A DNA stretch of 64,000 nt from Cellvibrionaceae bacterium (GTDB taxonomy: Bacteria > Pseudomonadota > Gammaproteobacteria > Pseudomonadales > Cellvibrionaceae). Position numbers and translations under genes: made by a program. The stretch spans positions 294,692 through 358,691 of the forward strand of contig JAGKWU010000010.1 of the NCBI GenBank assembly GCA_021151695.1, given 5' to 3'. Position 1 is the first letter of the stretch. Each line of letters opens with the position of its first letter. This document shows, in pieces, positions 1 to 8,940 of this stretch. The notes under the pieces are model-generated. The model saw only the letters and a program-made list of their open reading frames with translations. It did not search any database and was not told where the DNA came from.

Positions 1-307
1 GCCCTCGCTGCGCAAACAAGTGCGTTTCGCCCAACATAATTTGCTTGAATCGCTGGATGACAGCGAAGGTTTTGACGTGGTGTTTTTGCGCAATGTATTG
101 ATTTATTTTGATCAACCCACCAAACAAAAAGTGCTTGAGAATGTGATGCGCGCGTTGCGTCCGGGCGGTTGGTTGATCCTCAGTCACTGCGAAACCTTGC
201 AAGGTCTTAATTTACCTGTGCGCATGCACTCGCCCAGCATCTACACCAAAACGGGTGGTGCGGCTAAAACTGCTAGCAATGTATCTTCTTTGCGGAGCCT
301 GACATGA
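1..307 (+). CDS. cheR: Chemotaxis methyltransferase CheR, C-terminal part (5' end outside window)
   Basis: About 101 C-terminal residues of a CheR-type SAM-dependent methyltransferase, which methylates glutamates of chemoreceptors in the cytoplasm. The frame is open from base 2, so the gene begins outside the window. Visible are 'FDVVFLRNVLIYFD', the typical CheR motif late in the methyltransferase fold, and 'LRPGGWLILSHCETL' after it. The stop codon overlaps the next start (ATGA at 304-307), which indicates translational coupling with the CheB-like receiver gene and an operon running to about 5.4 kb. Family identity is confident. Which chemosensory pathway it serves cannot be told from this part. 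Confidence 0.88.
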   Translation, partial: PSLRKQVRFAQHNLLESLDDSEGFDVVFLRNVLIYFDQPTKQKVLENVMRALRPGGWLILSHCETLQGLNLPVRMHSPSIYTKTGGAAKTASNVSSLRSLT

Positions 308-780
308 TTCGAGTGATGGTGGTCGATAACTCGGCCGTAGTACGCTCGGTGTTGCAATGTATTCTGGAAGAGTCATCCGATATCAGCGTTATGGCGGTTG
401 CGCCAGATCCAGTATTTGCACTGGCCAAAATGGAGCGCCAGTGGCCGGATGCGATTATCACCGCGGCCGATATGCCTCGTATGGACGGCGTAAGCTTTGT
501 GCGCGGTGTTATGGCTGTGCGGCCAACGCCGATTCTGGTGTGCGCTCATTTCGGTCAGCCCGGCCTGGCGCGCCAATTGTTAGAAGCGGGGGCAACCGAT
601 GTGATTCCGCGCCCGGCGTTGGATGTCACCAGTTTTTTGCGCGCCCGTCGCCACGAACTGGTTGCCAGTCTGCGTGCGGCAGTGTTGAATCACGCACAGC
701 AAAATCCTTCGCAAAAGCCTGCGCATTCTTCGGCGTCTGCGCCTACACTGAGTAAACCTTGCGATCTTGAATCCCTATGA
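304..780 (+). CDS. Stand-alone CheB-like receiver domain lacking phospho-acceptor and methylesterase domain
   Basis: A 158-residue protein matching only the N-terminal receiver of CheB (compare 'SVDDSALMR' and 'LDVEMPRMDG' of E. coli CheB with 'VVDNSAVVR' and 'TAADMPRMDG' here). CheB is normally about 350 residues with a C-terminal methylesterase, which is absent. The acidic pair is D8-N9, the residue aligned with the phospho-acceptor Asp is Ala54, and the conserved Lys position reads Arg ('PRP'). The last 30 residues are a Ser/Ala/Pro-rich tail. Both ends overlap neighbouring genes by ATGA. It is probably a non-phosphorylatable adaptor or pseudo-receiver. A broken cheB is the alternative, but the frame is intact and coupled on both sides. 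Confidence 0.8.
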   Translation: MIRVMVVDNSAVVRSVLQCILEESSDISVMAVAPDPVFALAKMERQWPDAIITAADMPRMDGVSFVRGVMAVRPTPILVCAHFGQPGLARQLLEAGATDVIPRPALDVTSFLRARRHELVASLRAAVLNHAQQNPSQKPAHSSASAPTLSKPCDLESL

Positions 781-2039
781 TTTCACTCAACTCGTCCATT
801 AATCTCGCCACCGACGCGCGCCTGCACCGGGATCTACTGGAGCGTGGCGTAATGGTGGTGGATGACAGCAGTATGCACAGGTTCAGCGCCGATGCCTGTT
901 TGCGCGCTTTCGGCATCGAGCACATCTACGAGGCCGGCGATGGTCGCGCTGCCCTGCAGCAGCTCGACAAGCTGCCACAGCCACCGGCCGTTCTGCTGCT
1001 GGATCTCGAAATGCCGGTAATGGATGGGGTTGAAGTGCTGCAACAGTTGGCTTCTGCTCCCATGGCGCCCGCCGTGGTGCTGGCCAGCAGCTCGGACGAG
1101 GTCCTGATTGGCACCGTGGCAACTATGGCCGAGGCCATGGGTATCTGCCTGTTGGGCGCTTTTCGTAAACCTGTAGATGCCTCTGCCATGCTTGAGGCTC
1201 TGTGTCGCTACCGGCCCGGCCAGCTGCTTTCAATCCCTGCCGAACCGGAAAACTCCCTGGAGCTAACCCAGCTGCGCACAGCGCTGGACGAGCAGCGCCT
1301 GGAGGTTTACTACCAACCCAAAATCCAGTTGGATACCGGCAAGCTGGCTGGTGTGGAAGCGCTGGCGCGTTGGCGGGAAGAGGGCGATTGGGTGCCCCCG
1401 CGGCAGTTTATTGCGCTGGCGGAAGAGCACGGCCTGATTGACCAACTCACCCTCTGCCTGTTCGAGCGCATCCTTGAAGACATGAACCGTTGGTGGGATG
1501 AAGGCTGCTATATGCCAGTAGCCATGAATCTCTCGGCCAAATCCCTGGCGGACCCGGAACTGGCCAACGCCATTATCCAGCGTGTTGCCGCCCAGGGTAT
1601 TCCCGCTCATTTCCTCACGTTTGAAATTACGGAGAGCGCGCTGGTGGTGGATTTGCCGTCGGCGTTGGCGACTATCAGCCGCTTGCGCCTCAAGGGCTAC
1701 GGCATTGCCATTGACGATTACGGCACCGGTTTTTCGTCCATGCAGCAGCTGTCGCGCTTCCCCTTTTCCGAATTGAAAATTGATCGCTATTTTGTGGATG
1801 GCGCGCCCAGCCGCGAACACCTGCAAAGTATTCTCAAATCCGCCATCGACATGGGCCAACGCCTGGGGATAAGCACCGTGGCAGAAGGTGTGGAGACAAT
1901 GGCGGAATTGCATTTATTAAAACGCCTGGGCTGCAAACAAGCCCAGGGATTTTTATTAGCGCGACCCATGCCGGGCGATAAACTCTTGCCCTGGATGGAT
2001 ACCAGCCTGGAGTCAATCCGCGAGTTATGTCAGATGTAA
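777..2039 (+). CDS. Receiver-EAL response regulator, c-di-GMP phosphodiesterase
   Basis: A 420-residue response regulator. An N-terminal receiver (about 25-145) has the acidic pair in 'MVVDDSS', phospho-acceptor D76 in 'LLLDLEMPVMDG' and Lys in 'FRKPVD'. A C-terminal EAL domain (about 160-410) follows. The EAL domain retains the catalytic signatures 'GVEALARW' (E194-A-L), 'NLS', 'EITES', 'IDDYGTG', 'LKID' and 'VAEGVE', so hydrolysis of c-di-GMP to pGpG is expected. It overlaps the pseudo-receiver gene by 4 bp and the downstream hybrid kinase by 13 bp. That kinase, which has its own HPt, is the obvious phosphodonor. Together they link the chemosensory input to c-di-GMP turnover. Confidence 0.92.
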   Translation: MISLNSSINLATDARLHRDLLERGVMVVDDSSMHRFSADACLRAFGIEHIYEAGDGRAALQQLDKLPQPPAVLLLDLEMPVMDGVEVLQQLASAPMAPAVVLASSSDEVLIGTVATMAEAMGICLLGAFRKPVDASAMLEALCRYRPGQLLSIPAEPENSLELTQLRTALDEQRLEVYYQPKIQLDTGKLAGVEALARWREEGDWVPPRQFIALAEEHGLIDQLTLCLFERILEDMNRWWDEGCYMPVAMNLSAKSLADPELANAIIQRVAAQGIPAHFLTFEITESALVVDLPSALATISRLRLKGYGIAIDDYGTGFSSMQQLSRFPFSELKIDRYFVDGAPSREHLQSILKSAIDMGQRLGISTVAEGVETMAELHLLKRLGCKQAQGFLLARPMPGDKLLPWMDTSLESIRELCQM

Positions 2040-5000
2040 AAGAGCAACACGGCAAGCTTCACCAATTTCTCCAACAGCACTCGGTAGTCGCGCTGGCGCT
2101 GGCGAGCGCGCTACTGATTCTGGCGATCAGTTATTTTTCACTGAGCTACATAGCGGCAAGCCATGAACAGCTGATGTTCAAACACCTCAATACCGAGCTG
2201 GACTCCACCACTGAACTCCTCACTCGCTGGCAACGGCAAAACATAGGCGCCGCCAAAGTGCTGGCCAGTTCCCCCACAGGCGAAGAACTATTTGTCCGGC
2301 TGCTGATAAAGCATGAGAGCGGGGCGGAAATACAAAACGAAGTTCGCCAATGGATTTATCCCCTGCTGCTGGTGCTGCAATACGATGGCTATTCGGTGAT
2401 AGATCTGGATCGTCGCATAGTCTCCGCCAGTAGCGAGCAATTTATCGGGCGCGTTGCGCAAACGCCGGAAAATCTCGAAATCATGGAGCGCAGCTTGCGC
2501 GGTGAGCCGGCCATTTCGCGCCCGGCGGTGATGAATCTTCCTATCAATGGCCCGCGCGGTGCCATGGCACCCGGCGCGCTTATCCAGAACCTCTGCCTCA
2601 CACTTACTGAGCCAGGTACAAAAGCCATGGTCGCCATTGGTTTTTTGTGTGTTCGTTTTAACCCCGACCCCAGCTTCTTTGGCAATTTTGTCAGCCATGA
2701 TCGCGCCGACAACATTTACGCGATCAATCGCGCCGGTGACATCATTACACCACCCAAATTGGATGTGCCCGCCAATGCGCGCTACCAACTCAACTGGATG
2801 CCCAGTGGAAAATTGCCCGCGCGTTTGCCGCGCGAAGACGAGCTGGCGACACCTGGTCCTTTTACCCGCTTGATTGAGATGCTCTTGCAAAATAAACCGG
2901 CGCAGATAAAAGGTTATGCTGATTATCGCGGTCGCCAGGTCATAGGAATGGCGCGCTGGCTGCCGGAAATGAATCTCGGCATAGTCGCCGAGTCAGAAAT
3001 AGAACAGGCGTTTGCCCCTTACCTGGCATCGCGCAATGTTATTGTCGGCCTCACTTGCAGCGCACTTTTATTAATACTGGTGCTCACTACCAGTTCGGTG
3101 CTTAATCGCCGCTCGCTCGCATCGCGCGAAGCATTATTTCGCTCGCTGCTTAAAAATTTGCCGGCATCGGTTTATATGGTGAATCTGGATGGCCGTATCA
3201 CCGTGGTGAACGCCTTCTTCTGCAATTTAATCAAACTCCATCGCGATCATTTGCTCTGGCGCCACCTGCGCGACATTCCCCTGAGTGGCTGGCAGCGCCA
3301 ATTAGTGCCCGAGCGTTTGCAAATTATGGATGATTTTCAATCCCGCGATGAAACCCTTGAAATCACCATCCCGAATGGCGAGTTAAAGTTTTTTCGTCGC
3401 GTGCAATTTCCTATCACAACGCACACTGGCGAGCCGCCCGAGGCTGTTGCCTGCATTATCATCGATATTACTGATCGCATGTTAAGTAATCGCCGATTGG
3501 ACCTGCTCAACCAGGAGCTGGAGCACTCAGTCAACGCGCGCACTTATGAGTTGATGGTCGCCAAAGATGAAGCGCTTGCGGCAAGCAAAGTAAAAGCAGA
3601 CTTCCTCGCCAATATGAGCCACGAAATACGCACGCCACTGAATGCGATTATCGGCCTTGCGCATTTATCGCTGCGCGGCAACCCGGACGACAAACTGCGT
3701 GTTTATCTCGAAAAAATGCGTGGCTCCGGCGAGCACTTGCTCAATATCATCAACGACATTCTCAATTTCTCGCGGCTGGAAGCTGGAAAGCTCAAGCTTG
3801 ATCGCGAGGAGTTGGTGATAGAACAGGTGATTGACCAGGCAGTTGATTTAATTTGGGAGCGCGCCGATGCCAAAGGCCTGGCTGTCAAAGTGGAAATAGA
3901 TCCGCGAGTGCCTTCAGTGCTGGCTGGTGATCCATTGCGTCTCGGACAAATCCTTATCAACCTCGCCGCCAACGCGGTGAAATTTACCGATAGCGGCAGC
4001 ATAGTGCTCGAGGTGAAATTGCTGCATGATCTTGGTCATCAAGTCGAAGTGCTCATCAGTGTTACCGATACAGGTATAGGTATTGCCGAAGATAAACTCG
4101 GTACGCTCTTTCAGCCATTTCAGCAAGTCGACAATTCCAGTGCGCGCCGCTTTGAAGGCACAGGGCTCGGTTTATCCATTTGTAAAAACCTGGCTGAACT
4201 AATGGCCGGTGAATTAACTGTTGAAAGTGAACTGGGACGCGGCAGTAGCTTCCGTCTTCAGGTGCGACTCGATAAATCCCTCGCGGTGCCCGCAGCCGTG
4301 GCAGGCGATAGTCCACTGACTGTTGTCACTGGCCGCGTGCTGGTAGTGGAAGATAATCCGCTCAATCAGGAAATCATCAGCTCGCTGTTGCAAACCATGG
4401 GGGTGCAAGTCAGTTGCGTTGGTTCTGGCCCTGCGGCTATCACCGCGGCGGCGCGTGAAAAATTTGATCTGGTGTTAATGGATATCCAATTACCCGGCAT
4501 GGATGGTGTTACCGCCTGCCGCGAAATTCACTGGCATTTGGCCACGCGCAATTTACCTATAGTCGCCGTCACCGCCAACGCGTTACCGGGCGATCGCGAA
4601 CGCTACCTCGCCTCTGGCCTCAATGATTATATTTCCAAACCCATAGATCCTAACGAATTGCACCGCCTGTTAATTCGTTGGCTTTCACCGGGTGCCAGCG
4701 CTGCTGTCGCGGCCCAGGCGCAAGCGGCTGCCCCGGCCAAAACATTTGTCGCAACATCGCCCGTTATTGGTCAGAACTATTTGTTGGCGGAAGTGCCCGA
4801 TGCTGAAAATAAAATAACGTCGGCGGCTGAAGTAAAAGTATTACTTCCAGCGCATATAGGGTTGGCCGCACAATCGGCTGAAAAAAAATCTGATGCCTTG
4901 AATGTGTCGATAAAAAATGCAACCCAACCCATGATGGAGAAAAATAATCCAGTAACGAACAGCGATGTGGCAATACCTTCAACAAACGAATCGCCATCTG

Positions 5001-5407
5001 TTGCATCACAGGCTGACACAAAATCCAATCAATCAGCATTGCGCGGTTTTGATTGCCTGCGCTCTCATAACATAGATACCGAACGCGCACTGCACAACCT
5101 CATGGGCAACGAACAACTCTACCGCCGCCTGCTCGAACGCTTCGCCCGCGAGCGCGCTGAATTTGGTGTACAGCTGGAAGAATTACTCGCCGGCGTAGGT
5201 ACCGAAACCCACAACGAAGAAGCCCTCAACAACGTCCACTCCCTCAAGTCCCTCGCCGGCAGCCTCGGTATGCTAAAACTCGAAAGCATAGCCGCATTGC
5301 TGGAACAACAACTCCGCAACGGCCAGGCTCCGAAAGAATTGGTCACTGAACTGCGCGAAGAAATTACAGCAATGGCGCATGCGGTGGTGGAGGCGTTTGA
5401 ATCGTAA
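2027..5407 (+). CDS. Hybrid sensor histidine kinase (periplasmic sensor-PAS-HisKA-HATPase-receiver-HPt)
   Basis: An 1126-residue membrane kinase. There is a membrane helix at about 20-42, a large periplasmic sensor region (about 45-330, probably Cache-like by size and position), a second helix at about 333-355 and a PAS domain near 365-490. The kinase core has H532 in '[11 protein letters not shown]', an N-box 'NLAANAVKF' and G-boxes 'DTGIGI' and 'GTGLGLSI'. The receiver has D819 in '[11 protein letters not shown]'. After a long low-complexity linker (about 890-1010) comes a C-terminal HPt with H1071 in '[13 protein letters not shown]'. It is a complete phosphorelay in one chain. It starts inside the EAL gene (13-bp overlap), so it is co-translated with its likely target. 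Confidence 0.92.
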   Translation: MSDVKEQHGKLHQFLQQHSVVALALASALLILAISYFSLSYIAASHEQLMFKHLNTELDSTTELLTRWQRQNIGAAKVLASSPTGEELFVRLLIKHESGAEIQNEVRQWIYPLLLVLQYDGYSVIDLDRRIVSASSEQFIGRVAQTPENLEIMERSLRGEPAISRPAVMNLPINGPRGAMAPGALIQNLCLTLTEPGTKAMVAIGFLCVRFNPDPSFFGNFVSHDRADNIYAINRAGDIITPPKLDVPANARYQLNWMPSGKLPARLPREDELATPGPFTRLIEMLLQNKPAQIKGYADYRGRQVIGMARWLPEMNLGIVAESEIEQAFAPYLASRNVIVGLTCSALLLILVLTTSSVLNRRSLASREALFRSLLKNLPASVYMVNLDGRITVVNAFFCNLIKLHRDHLLWRHLRDIPLSGWQRQLVPERLQIMDDFQSRDETLEITIPNGELKFFRRVQFPITTHTGEPPEAVACIIIDITDRMLSNRRLDLLNQELEHSVNARTYELMVAKDEALAASKVKADFLANMSHEIRTPLNAIIGLAHLSLRGNPDDKLRVYLEKMRGSGEHLLNIINDILNFSRLEAGKLKLDREELVIEQVIDQAVDLIWERADAKGLAVKVEIDPRVPSVLAGDPLRLGQILINLAANAVKFTDSGSIVLEVKLLHDLGHQVEVLISVTDTGIGIAEDKLGTLFQPFQQVDNSSARRFEGTGLGLSICKNLAELMAGELTVESELGRGSSFRLQVRLDKSLAVPAAVAGDSPLTVVTGRVLVVEDNPLNQEIISSLLQTMGVQVSCVGSGPAAITAAAREKFDLVLMDIQLPGMDGVTACREIHWHLATRNLPIVAVTANALPGDRERYLASGLNDYISKPIDPNELHRLLIRWLSPGASAAVAAQAQAAAPAKTFVATSPVIGQNYLLAEVPDAENKITSAAEVKVLLPAHIGLAAQSAEKKSDALNVSIKNATQPMMEKNNPVTNSDVAIPSTNESPSVASQADTKSNQSALRGFDCLRSHNIDTERALHNLMGNEQLYRRLLERFARERAEFGVQLEELLAGVGTETHNEEALNNVHSLKSLAGSLGMLKLESIAALLEQQLRNGQAPKELVTELREEITAMAHAVVEAFES

Positions 5408-5558
5408 TTGGGTGGGATAGGTTGGGCAGGGCCGTATAGGAGGCCACGCCAAACATGTTTTATATCCCCGAATCATTTATCAAGCGGCTTGGAAAACAAG
5501 CACTGGCAATTTATAGTTTGGCCGATGAATTACTTCTCAGGTAAAAGGCCACCAATCA

Positions 5559-5999
5559 ATGCTCATCATCAACCCCGAAGATGCACCCGCCGCGTTCCAG
5601 TTAGCCTGGAATACTCACGATATGTTTGCGTTTGGCGGCCTATTTGAAAAAGACGCCACCTTCGTAAATCGCTTTGGTCATTATGTTCGCGGCGTCGACG
5701 AGATAATCGCACTCCACACCCCTATCCATCAAACCATCTACAGTGATTCCACCCTCACGAATGAACTGATTGACGTTAACCACTTGGTAGAGGGCGCAGC
5801 CGTTATCCATTTCTGGAGTCGCTTAACTGCCGGTGTAGCTCATCCTGCTGGACCGCATGAAGTAGACACGCTGATCCTCGCTGTACTCACTAAACAAAAT
5901 GACACCTGGCTTATTCGCGCACTGGAAAATGTAACGCTCACAAACCCGCGAACGGGCGAGGTGGTTTTGAGGGATGTATTAGCGCACAGCGTAGATTGA
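5559..5999 (+). CDS. SnoaL/SgcJ-like (NTF2-fold) small protein
   Basis: 146 residues resembling SgcJ/EcaC-type NTF2-fold proteins. It has the usual opening of a helix with 'AWNTHDMFAFGGLFEKDATFVNRFGHYVRG' (shown in part: 'WNTHDMFAFGGLF') and a beta-rich C-terminal half with 'IRALENVTL'. These proteins bind or transform small hydrophobic compounds, and many have unknown substrates. No signal peptide is seen. It is a single gene. A degenerate copy of its last 50 bases occurs about 1 kb downstream (6984-7036), on the other side of an AT-rich gene. The family assignment is good and the function unknown. Confidence 0.75.
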   Translation: MLIINPEDAPAAFQLAWNTHDMFAFGGLFEKDATFVNRFGHYVRGVDEIIALHTPIHQTIYSDSTLTNELIDVNHLVEGAAVIHFWSRLTAGVAHPAGPHEVDTLILAVLTKQNDTWLIRALENVTLTNPRTGEVVLRDVLAHSVD

Positions 6000-6012
6000 T
6001 GTAAATTTTCCT

Positions 6013-6074
6013 CGTTCCCAAGCTCTGGCTTGGGAATGTTAATTGAGTTGAGCTCCCAAACTGGAGCTTGGGGG
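6013..6074. repeat. Dispersed palindromic repeat (TTCCCAAGC...GCTTGGGAA family)
   Basis: Two adjacent hairpins: a perfect 9-bp stem 'TTCCCAAGC/GCTTGGGAA' at 6015-6036, and a second, imperfect copy at 6049-6074. Relatives lie at about 7938-7985, 8905-8930, 43523-43548 and 53878-53914. All are intergenic, so this is a small dispersed palindrome family of REP or terminator type. Confidence 0.7.
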
Positions 6075-6081
6075 CAAGAAA

Positions 6082-6747
6082 ATGGATAGCATAAGAGATG
6101 TATATAAAATAGTCGTTAAATATATAGAGCATCATCGCCAAAAATTTTCACTTGAGCAAATAGATGCTGCGGCGGAGATAAAAAGAAGGCTGCTTGGTCT
6201 TGAGAATAGCTTTAATAGATTAACCAATATCAATGAACAATTATCCAAAGAGTCTATGCCTCAAATATCTCTCGATTCTGAAACTGGGATAATGACTGTC
6301 GAACTCATGGGGCAGAGCGTTCATGTGAAATATGAAAGAGCTGAGCCTGATGTTCCAGTTTCATTCTTGGATGGGCCTGCGCTAGTAAGGCATGACTATA
6401 CCAACGAGCTGTCTGATGATGAAATTGACTCCCAGATTATTGAAGCATTAAAGATAGAAATGGAGTCGCTAGTTGAGCATTATTATTACAATGCATTTAA
6501 AATAACCAAGTTAATTCAGATATTGACCGGGAAGAGCAGGTATGACTGTAGGTGCATAACTATGGTAAGGAATTATTTAATAGAGCATCCTAAGTTGGAA
6601 ACTATTTACTCCTTTGGTTTTGGAGTAAATGGCCCCTTTATAAAACCAGTTCAGCGTGGAGAAGTGTCGTGGGAGGATGCGGGTTTGGTGAAGAATACAG
6701 AGTTTCTGATTTCGTCTTTAAAAAAAGTATTTTCCTCTGATCAGTAG
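6082..6747 (+). CDS. Hypothetical AT-rich protein with HEPN-like RN-x4-H motif
   Basis: A 221-residue cytoplasmic protein with no signal peptide or membrane helix. It is more AT-rich than its neighbours. The N-terminal half is helical and charged. The C-terminal half contains 'CITMVRNYLIEHP', which fits the R-N-x4-H active-site pattern of HEPN ribonuclease-type proteins, followed by 'SFGFGVNGPFIKP'. It follows a palindromic repeat and is bracketed by two imperfect direct copies of the 3' end of the upstream SnoaL-like gene, which suggests insertion into that locus. I do not recognise a named family. The HEPN reading rests on the motif only, and no antitoxin partner is visible next to it. Confidence 0.6.
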   Translation: MDSIRDVYKIVVKYIEHHRQKFSLEQIDAAAEIKRRLLGLENSFNRLTNINEQLSKESMPQISLDSETGIMTVELMGQSVHVKYERAEPDVPVSFLDGPALVRHDYTNELSDDEIDSQIIEALKIEMESLVEHYYYNAFKITKLIQILTGKSRYDCRCITMVRNYLIEHPKLETIYSFGFGVNGPFIKPVQRGEVSWEDAGLVKNTEFLISSLKKVFSSDQ

Positions 6748-6983
6748 CGCGTAGGTCAGGGGGCGTTGCGCGGACTAAGCCTGCGCCCCAACAACTCTTG
6801 TTTGAAGCCCATGATTATGTTGAGTGCAACGATGCGGTTGACAGCGCTTGATTTCGTAAGCGTTGTCAACAACTAGCCAGCGCGAAGTTGATATAAAATG
6901 ACTTCGTCATGCCCTTGGGCATCCAGTGCCTTTAAAAAGCTAAAGCCGCTGGATACCCGTACGGGGATGGCGACGCAGGGCGG
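6748..6983. other. Intergenic repeat-rich stretch, no gene seen
   Basis: No credible coding frame. It contains an inverted repeat around 'GACAGCGCTTGATTTCG' and 'AAGCGTTGTC' (about 6838-6868). A second, looser inverted pair made of 'GTCATGCC...GCATCCAG' and 'CTGGATACCCG...GGGATGGCGAC' (about 6908-6972) resembles the GGATCCCCG/GATGACG element seen elsewhere in the window. Confidence 0.5.
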
Positions 6984-7036
6984 GTGAAGTGGTTTCAGGG
7001 GTGTGTTAACTCACAGCGTAGCTTGATGTAAATTTT
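6984..7036 (+). repeat. Degenerate direct copy of the 3' end of the SnoaL-like gene
   Basis: The 53 bases match 5956-6009 (last codons, stop and following bases of the SnoaL-like gene) at roughly three quarters of positions by eye, with 'CACAGCGTAG' and 'TTGATGTAAATTTT' identical. The copy has no open frame. It marks a duplication flanking the AT-rich gene at 6082-6747. Confidence 0.65.
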
Positions 7037-7070
7037 TTAGTTTTATTAATTAATAATTTGAGCGCCTAAT

Positions 7071-7253
7071 TTGAATTTTAAAAATATAAATCCAGCTTTC
7101 GTTGTTTATATTGCAGGTATAGTTTTGCTTGGACTTTTCTGCAATGACTTAAAGCAAGCTTTAGGTGGAAAACTGTTGTTTTTTTCTGTCGTGATTGGCT
7201 ACCTGCTGGTTTTGCGCTTAATTGGCCACTTCTTGTCAAAAAGTAAGGGTTAG
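7071..7253 (+). CDS. Small two-helix membrane protein (TTG start)
   Basis: 60 residues with two hydrophobic segments (about 10-25 and 34-53) separated by a polar loop, and a basic C-terminus. The only plausible start is TTG, and no strong ribosome-binding site precedes it. The AT-rich composition matches the neighbouring accessory gene at 6082. The family is not recognised. It could be a non-coding frame, so confidence is moderate. Confidence 0.4.
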   Translation: MNFKNINPAFVVYIAGIVLLGLFCNDLKQALGGKLLFFSVVIGYLLVLRLIGHFLSKSKG

Positions 7254-7355
7254 CGTAGGTTGGAGCGGGGTGCGCAGGTGAGCGAAGTGTCTTCCGACAG
7301 TTCGAGATAGGTCCACACCAAAAGATCAAAAGCAATCAAGAAAAGGAGAATTTGT

Positions 7356-7784
7356 ATGAGCAGCAAAGAAGATTCAACACAGCGAGAAAGTATTTTTCTC
7401 GCTCCTGGCGATGGACGCTCATATCCCATGGGCAGAATCAGTGCAATTTTTAAAGCCGATGCTGAAGAAACGGAAAATCGCTATTCCATTTCAGAGTGGT
7501 GGTTGGAGCCAAACACCCAAGGGCCGGGTGCGCATTCACATGAAGAGGATGATGCGTTTTATGTTTTGGAAGGCACCATGAGTTTTCTTTTGGGGGATCG
7601 CTGGGTTGATGCGCCGAAAGGTTCTTTTGTGTTGGCACCGGGAGGGATGATCCATGATTTTCAAAATAGAAGCTCAAAGATAGCCGGGGTTTTAAATATA
7701 TCGGCTCCAGGTAATTTCGAAGTGAATATGCCGGGGATTGTTGATTGGTTTGCGGAGCATCCACCTGGTAATGCAGTTGATTGA
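7356..7784 (+). CDS. Cupin-domain protein
   Basis: A 142-residue single-cupin protein with a good ribosome-binding site (AAGGAG) eight bases before ATG. Cupin motif 1 is 'GAHSHEEDDAFYVLEG', with two His and one Glu as metal ligands. Motif 2 is 'APGGMIHDFQN', supplying the third His. Such proteins bind a divalent metal and are often dioxygenases, isomerases or sensors of small molecules. No signal peptide is visible. It is monocistronic as far as can be seen, and the substrate is unknown. Confidence 0.82.
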   Translation: MSSKEDSTQRESIFLAPGDGRSYPMGRISAIFKADAEETENRYSISEWWLEPNTQGPGAHSHEEDDAFYVLEGTMSFLLGDRWVDAPKGSFVLAPGGMIHDFQNRSSKIAGVLNISAPGNFEVNMPGIVDWFAEHPPGNAVD

Positions 7785-8094
7785 AAAATTCTTGCGGTAG
7801 CTTGCGTCCCTACGTTTTTGTCAGCCTGCGCGACCTGCCCCAACAATTCTGACTTGCAGTTCACGATATACTTTAACGTAAATCCATGTTGGGGTGCAGC
7901 TTGCTTTCGCAAGCCTTACCGCCAACCTACCAGTGCGTGGCTTGGGAATGCTACTCAGGGGCTGCTCCCAAGCTGGAGCGTTGGAGCGAGAGAAAGACGT
8001 TGCGTATTACGCTTTGCTTTAAATATGCCCTACATTTAAAGTGCTGGGCCAATGTTGGTTGTGAATCAACGTTTATGTAAAAAGTGAGAGCCTA
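7785..8094. repeat. Intergenic stretch with dispersed repeats
   Basis: About 310 bases without a gene. It holds a copy of the CCCAAG/CTTGGG palindrome family (about 7938-7985) and other short inverted repeats such as 'GCTTGCTTTCGCAAGC' (about 7899-7914). The last bases carry 'GTGAGAG', the likely ribosome-binding site for the hydrolase that follows. Confidence 0.5.
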
Positions 8095-8880
8095 TTGAAA
8101 ATAATCGACATGATGGTAGGGATTTCCAATGGAAATATTTTTGTCCGAAAATGGATTCCTGATGGCGTAGCATCCCTTCCAATAATCTTGCTGCATGATT
8201 CGTTGGGCAGCGTTGAGTTATGGCGAGACTTTCCGGCCGCGTTGGCACATGCGACACAGCGAGTTGTCATTGCCTATGATCGCCTTGGGTTTGGAAAATC
8301 CTCACTGCGCACCGAACCAATCGAGATCAGCTTTATTGATGATGAGGCCAGGTTTAATTTGCCGGCAGTTGTGGCCGCGCTTGGAATAGATAAATATATT
8401 TTGTTTGGTCATAGCGTCGGCGGCGCTATGGCATTGGTGGCTGCGGCATTGCAGGGTGATAATTGTGTTGCGATTATTTCCGAATCAGCTCTGGTGTTTG
8501 TAGAAGATTGCGCGGTTGCAGAGATCAGAAAAGCGAAGCAGGATTTTGCAGACGAAAACCTGTTTGGAAAACTGGCTAAGTGGCACGGTGAACGAACCAG
8601 ATGGGTATTGGATGCATGGACAGGTATGTGGCTTTCCGATGAATTCAAGCACTGGACGCTTGATGCGTATCTCACGCAAATTCACATCCCTTTGTTGGCC
8701 ATTCATGGTGAATCTGACGAGTATGGTTCTTGTGCCTCTCCACGTCATATCATTCAATCCGTCCGCGGCCCCGCCAAAATGGAAATCATCCCCGCCAGCG
8801 GCCATTTTCCTCATCGCGAAAATCAGGAAAAAATAGTTTCATTGGTTTGTGCCTTTTTGGAAGGCAATCAGATTTCCTGA
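8095..8880 (+). CDS. Alpha/beta-hydrolase fold protein
   Basis: A 261-residue cytoplasmic hydrolase. The oxyanion-hole segment is 'ILLHDSLGS', the nucleophile elbow 'GHSVGG' supplies Ser, the acid lies in 'IHGESDEYG' and the catalytic His in 'ASGHFPHRE'. It starts at TTG 8095 behind 'GTGAGAG'. An in-frame ATG at 8110 is the alternative. The family includes esterases, lipases and C-C hydrolases, and the substrate cannot be inferred. A strong hairpin follows the stop. Confidence 0.85.
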   Translation: MKIIDMMVGISNGNIFVRKWIPDGVASLPIILLHDSLGSVELWRDFPAALAHATQRVVIAYDRLGFGKSSLRTEPIEISFIDDEARFNLPAVVAALGIDKYILFGHSVGGAMALVAAALQGDNCVAIISESALVFVEDCAVAEIRKAKQDFADENLFGKLAKWHGERTRWVLDAWTGMWLSDEFKHWTLDAYLTQIHIPLLAIHGESDEYGSCASPRHIIQSVRGPAKMEIIPASGHFPHRENQEKIVSLVCAFLEGNQIS

Positions 8881-8904
8881 TTTTTTGAGGAGGGTAAATG
8901 TGAG

Positions 8905-8930
8905 TCGCTCCCAAGAAGGCTTGGGAGCGA
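8905..8930. terminator. Stem-loop between convergent genes
   Basis: A perfect 11-bp stem ('TCGCTCCCAAG' / 'CTTGGGAGCGA') with a 4-base loop, between the convergent hydrolase and EF-hand genes. No long T-run follows. It belongs to the palindrome family described at 6013. Confidence 0.55.
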
Positions 8931-8940
8931 AGTAACGCAA

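Noticed and set aside
1263..1913. Long minus-strand open frame of 216 codons
   Set aside because: Antisense to the REC-EAL gene, whose protein motifs are unambiguous. It has no family match and no ribosome-binding site.
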